Assembly (NCBI RefSeq): GCF_032854445.1
Contig: NC_088295.1
Location: 56,709,249 to 56,773,248 of the forward strand
Length of the DNA: 64,000 nt
Direction: 5' to 3'
From: Liolophura sinensis
Taxonomy: Eukaryota; Mollusca; Polyplacophora; Chitonida; Chitonidae
The translations under genes were made by a program, and so were the position numbers. Of the stretch, positions 1 to 11,662 are shown one piece after another. The first letter of the stretch is position 1. Each line of letters opens with the position of its first letter. The notes under the pieces are model-generated. The model was not told where the DNA came from. It saw only the letters and a program-made list of their open reading frames with translations, and searched no databases.

Positions 1-1737
1 TACACAGTATTAAACATTTTTTCACCCCGTTGTTTAAAGAGCTACGTTTTTTTTAGCTTATAACTTGAGAAGTACATCTGTACTGGAGCCTCTGGGCTTG
101 TTTACCCCAGGGCTGTGTCACAGGGGGTTACAAATCCCGGACTTATACTGAAGACACTTGTGCCCTAGTTTTTTTTTTATCCGCACACCGGCTTTCCTAA
201 ATGGGAATGATAACCTAGAAAACATCACACTGGCAGCCCTCAAAGGTCACCTGCGGACATCCGAGATGGGGCAGGGCGATTTCCCGGGCCATAGAGTGCG
301 ACTACACGGGGTTAACTACGATCGTTTGCAGAACCGAAATTTACTTCTGTGTATTTAATAGAATTAAGGTGTGCAGTGTAGAAAGTAAAGCCTCAGCAGC
401 GACGATGTGACGATTGGCAAATGAACACACGTAACCGTTGATACATAGCCTCTTGTCAAGTTACCTCAGTCAGGATTTTATTCTGACTTTTCAGTTAATT
501 GCATATATAGCAGCAAATTACACGCCACCTATCCCCATGATTTAAGCAGAATTAGGTGAAACAAGAAGTGCAGTGATGTTAATTATAATTATTAGAATGA
601 AATAAAAAAAATGACAAATCAAAATCATTATAATTAAATGAGTAATGATTTAGTAATAATAAATGATATAATGACTCTCAAAATGTAGATACTGTAAAAA
701 GAAACATTTTAGTTTAAATAGCTTATATACTTAGTGTATATTTTCTCTAACCAAACCGTGCATGAAATTCATTTACACTTCGGATGACATGATTTTTTTT
801 AAAATTCAATGTGAGTCAAAATTACGCTTCGATTACATGTGTACCTTAATTTGGAGAAGTTAAATACCGGTATAGAAAACGCAGTTAAACTGCAAATAAA
901 CAAATCGTGTTACAGCCATTGCACCTGCATACCAGATATACACCCAACTCTGTATATGTTTGAGGTTAAATAGACAGATGGATAGATATACTTTATTTAT
1001 CGTCGGTTTACAAAATAAACAAATATTTGCTCGCAATGAAGCTATTGTGACCGACCTTACTGATAAGAAAACATACACATAGATATCAACATAACGGAAA
1101 ACAAAACACTCAGAAGAAAAACAGATCCGTTTGACACCTACACATTCATATATAAACACACACTTAACAATAAATACAAAACAAATATTAAGGATATACG
1201 GTCATGCCTAGTTAAAATTGTTTAAATAACTAAATAAAATTGTTTAAATAAGAAATCCTTAATGAATGCATGCAGCATAAAATTCATGTATGTAAATCTA
1301 AAATCTAAATAAAGAACTTGTAGATGCCATTCATGGAATTTCAAAATTTTACAAAAGTACAAAATTTTAGAAATGATGAACACTAAATAAACAGGTTGAT
1401 GCACTGCGTGCAACGGTTTCTGTAATCTCCAGAATCAAGTCAAACGGGAAGATTGTTGAGCTATATATTCTATAACTTCATTGGAATCTTAACTGGAAGT
1501 CAGGATGTTTGTATCCTGTGTACTCTCGTGTTCCACTCTCTTGACCTCTCAAATTTCCGAGTTTAAGCTGAAGTAAATAAAAGATAAAATACAAAACACA
1601 TCCGCAGATGTAAACAAACCAAATTCCTGCCCAGTGGGGAAAACACGACTTATATACATTCCCATCTAATGAGGCTTTCAATTCAGATCCGGGTTCGGTC
1701 ATGTGTGATAAATTAAGGTTCTTTAACATAGCCTCAT
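1..1737. other. AT-rich intergenic spacer
   Basis: I see no recognisable gene here. The open frames on either strand are short, low-complexity and match no family I know. The only structure noted is a copy of a dispersed repeat at about 372-590, listed separately. The stretch at 590-680 is strongly A+T rich. Confidence 0.6.
372..590 (+). repeat. Dispersed repeat R1, copy 1
   Basis: This stretch resembles 7367-7552, 13666-13853 and 26035-26175. The order of shared words is the same in each: AGTAAAG, GCGACGA.GTGTGAC, GGCAAATG.ACACACGTAACC, CCTC.TGTC, and GTTTTATTCT.ACT, followed in three of them by CAGAATTAGGT and GATGTTAATT. The family is unknown to me, and no coding capacity is visible. This copy is the most diverged from the pair inside the tandem duplication. 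Confidence 0.6.
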
Positions 1738-2290
1738 GTCACTGAATACAAGGTTTCATCGTGTCATTGGATAGTAACAAAGTTTTCTCGCGTGTATGGA
1801 TACAAGGTTTCCTCGTGTCATTGGAAACTGACAAGGTTTTCTCGTGTCACTGGATACAAGCTTTCCTCGTGTGACTTGATACAAGGTTTTCTCGCGTCAC
1901 TGGATACACGGTTTTATAGTGTCACTGTACACAAGGTTTCCTCGTGTAACTGGATACAAGGTTTCCTCTTGCCCTTGGATATAAGTTTCCTCGTGTCACT
2001 GGATACAAGGTTTTCTCGTGTAACTGGATACACGGCTTGCTCGAGTCAGTTTAAACAAGGCTTTCTCGTGCAAGTGGCGTTTCCACGTGTCATTGGATAC
2101 AAGGTTTCCTCGTATCACGTGATACTGACACGGATTCCTCGTGTCACGGGATACAAGGTTTATTCGTGTCACTGAATACAGGGTTTCCTCGAGTCAATGG
2201 ATACAAGGTTTCCTCGTGTTACTGGGTATAAGGTTTCATCGTGTTACTTTGTATAAGGTTTCCTCGTGTGACTAGATACAATACTGTTTA
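1738..2290 (+). repeat. 25-bp minisatellite (array A)
   Basis: About 22 head-to-tail copies of a roughly 25-bp unit built around the words GGATACAAGG and TTTCCTCGTGTCACT. Copies carry substitutions and 1-3 bp indels, so the array is fairly old. An open frame of about 127 codons crosses it, but this is explained by the repeat itself and I do not call it a gene. Confidence 0.9.
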
Positions 2291-3144
2291 CTCTTCCAAA
2301 TAAACTTGTGAGTAGAGTGTGTGAGTAGAGTGATGTCATCAAGCAGTTGAAGACGAGTTTTTTTGCGCTGACTTGTTTAATTTCTCAATGTCTAAATACT
2401 GAAAGCACACGCACACTGTTAAATAATTTAGAATCGTATCGAAGATTAAAACAAATGATGTCAACTCTATCCCGCCATATGGAATTTGCACAGAGATACA
2501 CTTATACCATGTGAGTATAAGCAACTGACATGTTTCTCCTATATCTGCAGGGTATAAATTTGATACAAAACACACTTTGTACATTTGGGTTTCTTACAAA
2601 AAAAATATTTTTTTTTTGTTGAAGACAGGTAAATGGAATAATTAATTATATGTTTGCATGACCAAATTTGCCCCACGCTAGCTAGAAAGAAAGTGTTCAG
2701 TGTACAGCTTTCAGGTTCTGTAATTTCGCACGGAGTGCTTGTAGCTCCACTTTGATTGACACACTGGGGCATGAAACTGGAGAATATGCAATGATACCTA
2801 TACATTATATTCGATTTGTACAAAATAATTGTATATTTCAATTCTTTGAATTGTCACGCGTGTTGCTTTCAAGGGCTTTCTTCCAAATCTGATTACGTAC
2901 TGTCTGTCAGTTTCGATACACCTTAGCGGCACAGTAAAACTATTAAATGGTTGTAACATTTCATGGTCAGTTTGTAACGACTCAGTAAAATGAATCCACC
3001 AATCCGAGGTGTCGTTATTAACAGTATTATGGTGTATTATTACGAAAGAAGCTGTGCTATATACAGGTAGTACTGGACTAATACTAGGTTGTTTCCCTTC
3101 GTACACAGTGCAAGTCACTGATGTACATGCAGGCTTGCAGATAT
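2291..3144. other. Spacer without gene
   Basis: Overlapping short open frames occur on both strands, but none has a recognisable domain or splice structure. No repeat family was recognised apart from the inverted-repeat arm that begins near its right end. Confidence 0.5.
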
Positions 3145-3390
3145 GGGGAGAAGATCAGCCGGCAGTTCATTGGTTCAATATGATCATGTGCAGCCGGGAA
3201 ATCTCATACGTCACTACACTAAAAATAGAAAAAGCATATGGCATCATGACATCATCAGTCAGTGTCCAGGCTGGTGACCGTCACGACAACCGACAACTGG
3301 TGTTCAGGACCGGGGTGACTGGGATGACAGCGTCACATGAATCACGTAAGGTTTATTGCTTATTTTTCATTGTTTCTTTGGGTAGTAGAG
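3145..3390 (+). repeat. Left arm of large inverted repeat
   Basis: This arm is the imperfect reverse complement of 3838-4085. Shared words in matching order include CCGGCAGTT, CATTGGTTCAATATG, ATACGTCACTACACTAAAAA, CAGGACCGGG and CACGTAAGGTTTATTGCTTA. By eye the arms match at about 80-85%. Only the right arm lies inside the tandem duplication, so the inverted repeat is complete only once in the window. Confidence 0.75.
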
Positions 3391-3837
3391 AGTATATATC
3401 ATGGAAGTAGGTTAGTAAGAATTTATATCTTGGTATAGGTTGTGTGTTAAGTTGCTACACCGGGCCTTTCGAATTCTGAAACTGTACATTTGAAGCAAAG
3501 TACTAAAAGCGGTTTAATTTTCACCCAGATGACCAATAACAATTAAATATAAATTATAGACCATATGCGTGTTCAAAATTGGAAAATGTTTAAATAACAC
3601 TGCCTTATGGCACTTGAAGAGTGGTCGTCATTACTTACCATTTAATTGTAATACTACAAAATTTACTTTTTGATGTCACCATGTATATTTCATTCTTCGT
3701 TTATTCATCTCTTGCTTCGACAAACATCTATGCTTATGGAACAATACACTATTTTTATGTAATGATAATGCATAGCACTCCTAATATTTGTTGATAATTA
3801 GTTTCTAGAAATCTGGGTCACAATTCTTACATGTCTC

Positions 3838-4085
3838 TGCTTCCCAAAGAAACATTGAGAAATAAGCAATAAACCTTACGTGATTCATGTAACGCTGTCA
3901 GCCCAGGCATCCCGGTCCTTATCAGTAGTTGTCAATTGTTGTTAGGGTCATCAGGTTGCCTGGACACCCAGTGGAGACTGGTCATGTGTTTTTATTTTTT
4001 TTTTAGTGTAGTGACGTATCAGATTTCCAGGCTGCGCATGAACATATTGAACCAATGAAAACTGCCGGCTGTCCTTCTTCCCTTA
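3838..4085 (-). repeat. Right arm of large inverted repeat
   Basis: Imperfect reverse complement of 3145-3390, separated from it by about 450 bp of AT-rich DNA. A second near-identical copy lies at about 9488-9738 in duplication unit 2. The arms could be terminal repeats of a mobile element or the product of an inverted duplication; the sequence alone does not decide. Confidence 0.75.
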
Positions 4086-4767
4086 TGCGCAAGTTACATT
4101 CAGTGACGCAGCAGTGGAACATGGCCACAGACCCCCAATAATTTCCCATAAGTCACAATGTTAACGTCTAGCATTGTAGCTCAGTCCCAAACATTCCGTG
4201 GCTGATAAGTTTTGGTGCATATCTGGCCAAGCCTGTGAGAAAGAAGCCATAAAAATCTTGATATAGGTTGACGGTCAAAATCTAGACCTTTCCATGCCGG
4301 CAGCTGGGAAGCGTGCCTAGCAACGCCAAGGGGACGTCACTCACAGCCTCATAACTACCCCACACCTTGTGTCCTCTCGCCCAGAATTTCAAACTTTCAT
4401 CAATAAAGCTGATACCTCCTCAAAGTTTAGACAATTCCCAACATTTTAATACCTGTACACCAAAAAAGGTCGCCTGGCAGCAACAAAAAGACTTTATACC
4501 CTAAAACACACAGAATTACATTCCTACCGAAAAACGGAAGTTGTAATGGGGGTCTGTGTCCTATCACAAGTCAGTCAGCAGCCACGGGTGACAGCATGCT
4601 ATTGCAGAGAGCACATGGTATTCCCGTCAGTCTGAAGCCAGAGCTGACCAGGGGCAGACAGGCATCTCCAAATAAGCTGGAAACACTAGAAATTGCTAGC
4701 ATTTGGACGCTAAACTTCGTATATCTGCCATGTTTACCCCCTAACAAGACTATAACTGGACACATGC

Positions 4768-5171
4768 ATGCAAATCATTCTAGACATGAGCAATAGCACA
4801 TTGTTTTATGAATATCATAAAGGATTTTCTGCTGAGACAGCCTCTTATCTCACTAAAGATGGTATTAAATTGCCATGGGCTCGGGTAGATGACATTATAT
4901 ATAGGAATGTATTTTCTGGTTACCGTCTCAACACATGTAACCTATGTAGGGTTATGAATCACACATCGGATTTATGTCATCTCATCAAATAACTCTCTCA
5001 AATCAGCCTCTTCAACTGGTAGGTAAAACGAATTTGAATAAACAGTTGGGAGGAAAGGAGATATGTATCAATTTTAACAGTAAGAGAACTTGTAACAGAA
5101 ATCCATGTAAGTATTTGTATATGTGCATACAATGTCATGAGGGCTACTCAGTTACACAACATGAACAGTAA
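4768..5171 (+). pseudogene. DIRS-like gag remnant, unit 1
   Basis: Two overlapping open frames (4768-4992 and 4974-5171) in different phases together resemble the gag-like protein of DIRS/Ngaro-type retroelements. The first contains the block LPWARVDDIIYRNVFSG, like the 'PW..v...iw..v.sG' block of such proteins. The second ends with a cysteine-rich segment (ICINFNSKRTCNRNPCKY then C..CHEG), like their zinc-binding region. The phase change and small size show that it is decayed. It lies upstream of RT-like sequence on the same strand, in the order expected for the family. Assignment is from remembered family pattern, not from a search. Confidence 0.55.
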
Positions 5172-5176
5172 AGCTG

Positions 5177-5348
5177 GGTATGCATTCAGAGTGTCCTCTA
5201 ACCGAAACCTGGGAATGCATTCAGAGTGCCCCCTAACAGAAAACTGGGAATGCATTCAGAGTGCCCTCTAATAAAAAACTGGGACTGCATTCAGAGTGCC
5301 CTCTAACAGTAAACTAGGAATGCATTCAGAATGCCCTCTGACAGAAAA
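5177..5348 (+). repeat. 35-bp minisatellite, short allele (array B1)
   Basis: About five copies of a 35-bp unit built around GGGAATGCATTCAGAGTGCC and CTCTAACAGAAAACT. The same unit occurs about 23 times at the matching place in duplication unit 2. It lies between the gag-like remnant and the SINE. Confidence 0.92.
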
Positions 5349-5379
5349 CAATGACTAGGATTCAATGAACAGGAATTTA

Positions 5380-5645
5380 TTTATTTATTTATTTGATTGG
5401 TGTTTTACGCCGTACTCAAGAATATTTCACTTATACGACGGCGGCCAACATTATGGTGGGAGGAAACCGAGCAGAGCCCGGCGCAAACCCACTACCATCT
5501 GCAGGTTGCTGCCAGACCTTCCCACGTACAGCCGGAGAGGAAGTCAGCATAAGCAGGACATGAACTCACAGCGACCGCATTGGTGAGAGACTCCTTGGTC
5601 ATTACGCTGCGCTAGCGCGCTAACCAACTGAACCACGGAGGCCCC
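5380..5645 (-). mobile_element. MetaSINE-type SINE (family A), full length
   Basis: A tRNA-derived SINE read on the minus strand. The head has CCGTGGTTCAGTTGGTTAGC (A-box region) and a B-box-like GTGAGTTCATGTCC. The body carries the conserved central domain with the GGTTTCCTCCCACCATAATG region, and the tail is CACCAATCAAATAAATAAAT. It is flanked by an 11-bp target-site duplication, ACAGGAATTTA (5369-5379 and 5646-5656). It interrupts the DIRS-like element between its gag and pol remnants. Confidence 0.92.
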
Positions 5646-5724
5646 ACAGGAATTTAAAGCATCAACACCTGTCAATACTTCTAAATAAGGAAAGCAGTTG
5701 CACGAATATCCAAATAAAGAGTTT

Positions 5725-6480
5725 GTCAAACAGTTAGTACAGGATTTAACCGACGGAGTGGATCTTGGGGTAGAGCTAAAAAATGAACCTACGATTGTGT
5801 CAGAGATAATATAACAGGAAATTTCCAGAGGCTTTCTGTTTTGGGCCTGTGGATGAGTGGCCTTTTCCTACTTATAGAATCAACCCTATTGCTATAGGTA
5901 CTGGGAAATATTTTGGAAGGGGGAAAGGAGCATCAGCGTACAAGATGCACACACAAGACGCATTCAAAACTATTCCGGTTTAAACAGAATTATAGCAGTT
6001 ACTTGGAATTAAACGGCATAACAAGTAACTAGTTCTGTAAGCGACCTCCATTTTTCTGTCCATCAAGTTTAGCTTTGTTTAATCAATTAACAACTGTAGT
6101 AGAATGGATTATCAGAAATCATGGAGTTCAGTACATTTTTCACCTGTTGGGCGATTTTGGGCCTAATGGAAAAGGTGAACGAAACATGGCCATTCCCCTA
6201 CCTCACAAAAAGACAATAGGGTCAGTGACAAAACTTGAGTACTTAGAGATAGGGTTAGTGAAACAATGCAGGCTGACTTACCACAAGACAAACATGACGG
6301 GATAACAAATGATATTAAACATGCCTTACAAAAGAAATCCACCACTCAGAGGTACTTACTTCATCTTCTTGGTCATGTTAACTTTGCTTGTTCGCAGTCA
6401 TCGAACTAGGTAGAGCCTTCGGAAATGAACTAATCAAAGTAACATATGCTGCATATAGCAGGTTCATCATCACATTCGAT
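5725..6480 (+). pseudogene. DIRS-like reverse transcriptase remnant, unit 1
   Basis: Frame-shifted fragments resemble the reverse transcriptase of DIRS-type elements. Around 5860-5990 the segments WPFPTYRINPIAIG and TQDAFKTIPV match the 'pf...ispig...' and 'DIk.AFrl.PV' blocks. The frame at 6075-6305 gives FNQLTTVVEWIIRNHGVQYI followed by HLLGDF, where active relatives have two adjacent catalytic aspartates, so one is replaced by glycine here. Further on are HKKTIGSVTKLEYL and HALQKKSTTQRYLLHLLGHV, matching thumb and connection blocks. Several stops and shifts are present, so it cannot encode a working enzyme. Confidence 0.6.
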
Positions 6481-6905
6481 TGAACTCTGACACACGCACA
6501 GATCTATGCATGTTGCCACAGTTTTTAAAGAATTTGAATGGAGTGTCTGTTTTTTGGAGTTTGATATTACGAATGCTTCTGATAAGTCAAAAGGTTTTGG
6601 TGAATACTTCTAAGTCAGTGGTATTCATGTGCTTTTACGAGGCATACTTTTGGTTTGCTAAACTGTGCCGAAGAGGTAACATACATATACAAGGATCTTC
6701 AAGGAAGAGACATTTCATTGTGGATGAAGTGATTATAGTGGTTATGTACTTTGCAGACAGAAAGAATTCTTCCACACATACAGTAATTTGTTGGTTGTGC
6801 ATAAATGTATGTTATGTATATTGTATAAACTTGGGGGCAAGCGTTTTGGACCACTTGCAATATCTGTGCAGTTGCTTACTAGCCGGGACATTGTTTTACC
6901 CCCAA
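6481..6905 (+). pseudogene. DIRS-like RNase H remnant, unit 1
   Basis: Continuing from the RT remnant, one frame near 6530-6620 reads FDITNASDKSKGFGEYF, like the 'LftDAS..GfGay' start of the RNase H of DIRS-type elements. After shifts, a frame near 6770-6810 gives FHTYSNLLVVHK, like the family's 'FHtDN.avVhiiNk' block. No downstream tyrosine recombinase was recognised, so the element is truncated or too decayed at its 3' end. Confidence 0.5.
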
Positions 6906-7009
6906 GTTCTAATACAGTAACTGGCTGTCGATTAGCAGGTCGACAGAGGGACATTCACACAACAGGCTTGCGGTGTACACTATCACCGATGCACAGTAAT
7001 GGACCAGTA

Positions 7010-7097
7010 GGATTAGCAAAGTGCATGTCCACAGTCACTTACATGGCCGTGAGTATGGCGTAAAACACCTATCAAATAAATAAGTAAATGAATAAAT
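7010..7097 (+). mobile_element. SINE family A 3' tail fragment, unit 1
   Basis: The words GCCGTGAGTATGGCGTAAAA and CACCTATCAAATAAATAAGT match the 3' end of the family A SINE, with its (AAAT)n-type tail. The 5' part with tRNA head is not recognisable. A matching copy lies at about 13309-13392. Confidence 0.65.
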
Positions 7098-9070
7098 CTA
7101 TCCCTGTAGTGAGAACTGTATCCTTCGGAAGAAAATGATTCATATCTCTTCCGTCATTTTTGGAGAACTACAAGACTTCCTGTTAATTTTCACTGGTTAC
7201 AAGCCTTCTTCAATATATTTTAACGAGCCACAAGTATCCTCAATCAGTTTTCTATGCACTACAAGTGGCTGGCCGTAGATATACTACTGTTATAGTAGTG
7301 TAACGCACACTTCAGTAGTCTCAATAACTTCGTCCAGAATCATAGACGAAACAAATATAATAAGAGACTTTAGAGTAAAGTCTGAGAAGCGACGACAGTG
7401 TGACAACTGGCAAATGGTCACACGTAACCAATGAAATACGGCCTCCTGTCGTCTTATCTCATAAAGGGTTTTATTCTAACTGTTTATGTAAATGCTTAAA
7501 TGCTTAAAACAGAATTAGGTAAACAAGTAAAATGTAGGGATGTTAATTTCCAATTTGTTATAGACGTCACTGGTCTAGAATTACTCAAAATGCTGTGTTA
7601 TCGATGTACCGATGTACTTACTATCTGCAAATGAACATGTAAACAGGTGCGGGTGTGCTTTAACAGCTGTAACGAAGTATATGAAAATCTACGTAAGTAG
7701 TTGGTAACAGCATCTAGGCGAGTGTGATCACAGAGCTTGAGCGTCATGTCTTAGTGGGGATACTGCCTATTATAGTCTGTGAACTGAAACATTCTTAAAG
7801 CCGTACACCTTTGACATCTCTCTGGTACAATAGATAGGTTAGATGGCTCCTTGGCTTATGGCACAATCCATTCAAATGTCACCGAAAGAAAAGCTTTAAA
7901 TGTTTCCCGCTATTTGTGGAGACCATTTTGCTGATAACGGCTTCACAACATTGTATATAACGAGTGTATAATAACGTCCTCTACTGAACTTGAACTAAGC
8001 CATACCTTAATTGTGTCGATTAATCTTACTGAATGCATGATTCATTCTAATTATGTATAAGTGCATGGCTTTCTTCACGGAATAGGTCTGCATCCGTGTT
8101 CGGGAAAGGCATGGGATAATGTAATGAGTATGTAACGAAACACCTTGACATTGTGAACAAATAGGTCACATCCATGCACCTTATACAGCTTAATACGACA
8201 AAACCGGGGCATAGCGATCCCTAATTGGGCACCTGTGGATCCTGTACCCCCCAAAATTCCGCGGTATTGTCAGAAATTGCTGTGAACAAGATCATGTCAG
8301 TGTTAAGCTTGTCCAGGGGTGATACAGCAAAACCGTTGTACTTCACGGGTGTCTGCACAATCATACAAGATATCTGGAAGCCCCCCTTTTGATAAAGGAA
8401 TCTTAAATTGTCAGAGTCCCGTGTTCTACTGTTGTACCAGATGCAAATCTATTCAGCCCTCCCCTCTTTCTCTTCTCGTGTCGTTCAGTAAAGACATCAA
8501 TCTTTATCTCACTTGTATGCCATCATGACTCCCCATGCAACGGGAGTGTCAGGTTTACAAGGTTTGCATTGACAGTTGTTAATTGCATGGGAAAGAACAA
8601 ACGTACCCCACGGAGAAACCTTAGCTTGCAGATTAAACCATGGGTCAAATATGCGACAAATGTACGTAAAATATAAGAAAATGCTCCCACCTACGATTTA
8701 AATTTTATTTCAGATTATAGGCAGAATACTCCACACACAGCTAATGACACTGCGGTTCTGGTGCATAACCCCATATTCATAACGCAAAAGATATATGTCA
8801 ACACCTGCAGTTGGTGGCTTATCCTCACACATACCCTGCGGGGGCTCGAATATGAACAAAGAACATGCGATTATCGGACAGATTTAAAACATAATACATG
8901 TATTATGCAAAAGTGATAAGCTATCTATTAATTAACGTAATAGAGGCAGAAAATATGACAAAGATAACGGTATAGATCGTCCGTGAGTATGTGTAATCTA
9001 CACGGCGGGTGTCAGGTGTGAAGAAACTCTCGTGCACGCCCGTGGGAGAAACTTTACACTGGATATGGAC
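7098..9070. other. Non-coding part of duplication unit 1
   Basis: No gene recognised. It contains R1 repeat copy 2 (7367-7552). From about 7442 to 9237 I see no difference from 13743-15538, at a constant offset of 6301. Short open frames are present, but they are identical in both copies simply because the DNA is identical, so their presence in both is not evidence of coding. Confidence 0.6.
7367..7552 (+). repeat. Dispersed repeat R1, copy 2
   Basis: Homologous to 372-590, 13666-13853 and 26035-26175, with the same ordered words (AGTAAAG..TGAG, GCGACGACAGTGTGAC, GGGTTTTATTCTAACTGTT, CAGAATTAGGTAAACAAG). Confidence 0.7.
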
Positions 9071-9237
9071 GTAAAATATGAAACAATCATCCATGCAGAG
9101 CGTCAAGTACGAAACAATCATCCAGGGAGTCAATTAAATACGAAGCAATCATACCGGGCGTCAAATACGAAACAATCATCCACAGCTTCAAATACAATAT
9201 AGTCATCCGGGCGTCAGATAAGAAATAATCATCCAAT
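9071..9237 (+). repeat. 26-bp minisatellite, truncated by duplication edge (array D1)
   Basis: Six degenerate copies of a roughly 26-bp unit around the words GAAACAATCATCCA and GGCGTCAAATAC. The array is cut at 9237, the junction between the two duplication units. The longer version continues to about 15699 in unit 2, so the right breakpoint fell inside this array. Confidence 0.88.
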
Positions 9238-10421
9238 GTTTAAATAACACTGCCTTATGGCACTTGAAGAGTGGTCGTCATTACTTACTATTTAATTGTA
9301 ATACTACAAAATTTACTTTTTGATGTCACCATGTATATTTCATTCTTCGTTTATTCATCTCTTGCTTCGACAAACATCTATGCTTATGGAACAATACACT
9401 ATTTTTATGTAATGATAATGCATAGCACTCCTAATATTTGTAGATAATTAGTTTCTAGAAATCTGGGTCACAATTCTTACATGTCTCTGCTTCCCAAAGA
9501 AACAATGAAAAATAAGCAATAAACCTTACGTGATTCATGTAACGCTGCCAGCCCAGGCATCCCGGTCCTTATTAGTAGTTGTCAATTGTTGCTACGGTCA
9601 TCAGGTTGCCTGGACACCCAGTGGAGACTGGTCATGTGTTTTTATTTTTTTTTTTTTTAGTGTAGTGACGTATCAGATTTCCAGGCTGCGCATGAACATA
9701 TTGAACCAATGAAAACTGCCGGCTGTCCTTCTTCCCTTATGCGCAAGTTACATTCAGTGACGCAGCAGTGGAACATGGCCACAGACCCCCAATAATTTCC
9801 CATAAGTGACAATGTTAACGTCTAGCATTGTAGCTCAGTCCCAAACATTCCGTGGCTGATAAGTTTTGGTGCATATCTGGCCAAGCCTGTGAGAAAGAAG
9901 CCATAAAAATCTTGATATAGGTTGACGGTCAAAATCTAGACCTTTCCATGCCGGCAGCTGGGAGGCGTGCCTAGCAACGCCAAGGGGACGTCACTCGCAG
10001 CCTCATAACTACCCCACACCTTGTGTCCTCTCGCCCAGAATTTCAAACTTCCATCAATAAAGCTGATACCTCCTCAAAGTTTAGACAATTCCCAGCATTT
10101 TAATACCTGTACACCAAAAAAGGTCGCCTGGCAGCAACAAAAAGACTTTATACCCTAAAACACACAGAATTACATTCCTACCGAAAAACGGAAGTTGTAA
10201 TGGGGGTCTGTGTCCTATCACAAGTCAGTCAGCAGCCACGGGTGACAGCATGCTATTGCAGAGAGCACATGGTATTCCCATCAGTCTGAAGCCAGAGCTG
10301 ACCAGGGGCAGACAGGCATCTCCAAATAAGCTGGAAACACTAGAAATTACTAGCGTTTGGACGCTAAACTTCGTTTATCTGCCATGTTTACCCCCTAACA
10401 AGACTATAACTGGACACATGC

Positions 10422-10824
10422 ATGCAAATCATTCTAGACATGAGCAATAGCACATTGTTTTATGAATATCATAAAGGATTTTCTGCTGAGACAGCCTCTT
10501 ATCTCACTAAAGATGGTATTAAATTGCCATGAGCTCGGGTAGACGACATTATATATAGGAATGTATTTTCTGGTTACCGTCTCAACACATGTAACCTATG
10601 TAGGAGTATGAATCACACATCGGATTTATGTCATCTCATCAAATAACTCTCTCAAATCAGCCTCTTCAACAGGTAGGCAAACGAATTTGAATAAACAGTT
10701 GGGAGGAAAGGAGATATGTATCAATTTTAACAGTAAGAGAACTTGTAACAGAAATCCATGTACGTATTTGTATATGTGCATACAATGTCTTGAGGACTAC
10801 TCAGTTACGCAACATGAACAGTAA
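10422..10824 (+). pseudogene. DIRS-like gag remnant, unit 2
   Basis: Copy of 4768-5171. A G-to-A change turns the Trp codon of the block seen intact in unit 1 (CCATGGGCTCGG) into a stop (CCATGAGCTCGG, near 10528-10539). A 1-bp loss follows near 10675 (GTAGGCAAACG versus GTAGGTAAAACG). The cysteine-rich C-terminal segment is still readable. The extra nonsense change arose after the duplication, or in one parental copy. Confidence 0.55.
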
Positions 10825-11635
10825 AGCTGGGTATGCATTCAGAGTGCCCTCTAACCGAAACCTGGGGATGCATTCAGAGTGCCCTCTAACCGAAACCTGG
10901 GAATGCATTCAGAGTGCCCTCTAACCGAAACCTGGGGATGCATTCAGAGTGCCCTCTAACCGAAAACTGGGAATGCATTCAGAGTGCCCTCTAACAGAAA
11001 ACTGGGGATGCATTCAGAGTGCCCTCTAACCGAAACCTGGGAATGCATTCAGAGTGCCCTCTAATAGAAAACTGGGAATGCATTCAGAGTGCCCTCTAAC
11101 AGAAAACTGGGGATGCATTCAGAGTGCCCCCTAACAGAAAACTGGGAATGCATTCAGAGTGCCCTCTAATAGAAAACTGGGAATGCATTCAGAGTGCCAT
11201 CTAGTAGAAACCTGGGACTGCATTCAGAGTGCCCTCTAACCGAAACCTGGGAATGCATTCAGAGTGCCATCTAGTAGAAAACTGGGAATGCATTCAGAGT
11301 GCCCTATAACAGAAAACTGGGGATGCATTCAGAGTGCCCTCTAACCGAAACCTGGGAATGCATTCAGAGTGCCCTCTAATAGAAAACTGGGAATGCATTC
11401 AGAGTGCCATCTAACAGAAAACTGGAGATGCATTCAGAGTGCCCCCTAACAGAAAACTGGGAATGCATTCAGAGTGCCCTCTAATAGAAAACTGGGAATG
11501 CATTCAGAGTGCCCTCTACCAGAAAACGGGGAATGCATTTCAAGTGTCCTCTAACAGAAAACTGGGACTGCATTCAGAGTTCCCTCTAACAGTAAACTAG
11601 AAATGCATTCAGAATGCCCTCTAACAGAAAACAAT
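10824..11635 (+). repeat. 35-bp minisatellite, expanded allele (array B2)
   Basis: About 23 copies of the same 35-bp unit as array B1. Several variant units (CTAACC, CTAACAG, CTAATAG, CTAGTAG, and GGGGATG versus GGGAATG) recur in a partly regular order, suggesting that blocks of several units were copied together. The outermost copies on the right match those of unit 1 best. Confidence 0.95.
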
Positions 11636-11662
11636 GACTAGGATTCAATGAACAGGAATTTA

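Larger units (their letters stand above)
3588..9237. repeat. Tandem segmental duplication, unit 1
   Basis: A 5.65-kb unit repeated head to tail at 9238-15538. The three edges (3585-3587, 9235-9237, 15536-15538) share the trinucleotide AAT, with unrelated sequence outside. That is the expected junction of a microhomology-mediated tandem duplication. Order in the unit: right arm of the inverted repeat, a conserved non-coding block, DIRS-like gag remnant, 35-bp minisatellite, SINE, DIRS-like pol remnant, SINE tail, R1 repeat copy, and a short run of a 26-bp minisatellite at the edge. Confidence 0.93.

Noticed and set aside
1792-2175. 127-codon open frame
   Set aside because: It lies wholly in a 25-bp minisatellite; the peptide is a translation of the repeat.
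4596-4796. 66-codon frame present in both duplication units
   Set aside because: Conservation between the units reflects recent duplication, and two amino-acid changes in it show no obvious constraint. No known domain. Could be part of the retroelement leader.
10824-11635. Regular repeats that could suggest a CRISPR array
   Set aside because: The 35-bp units are contiguous with no unique spacers, in an animal genome. It is a minisatellite.
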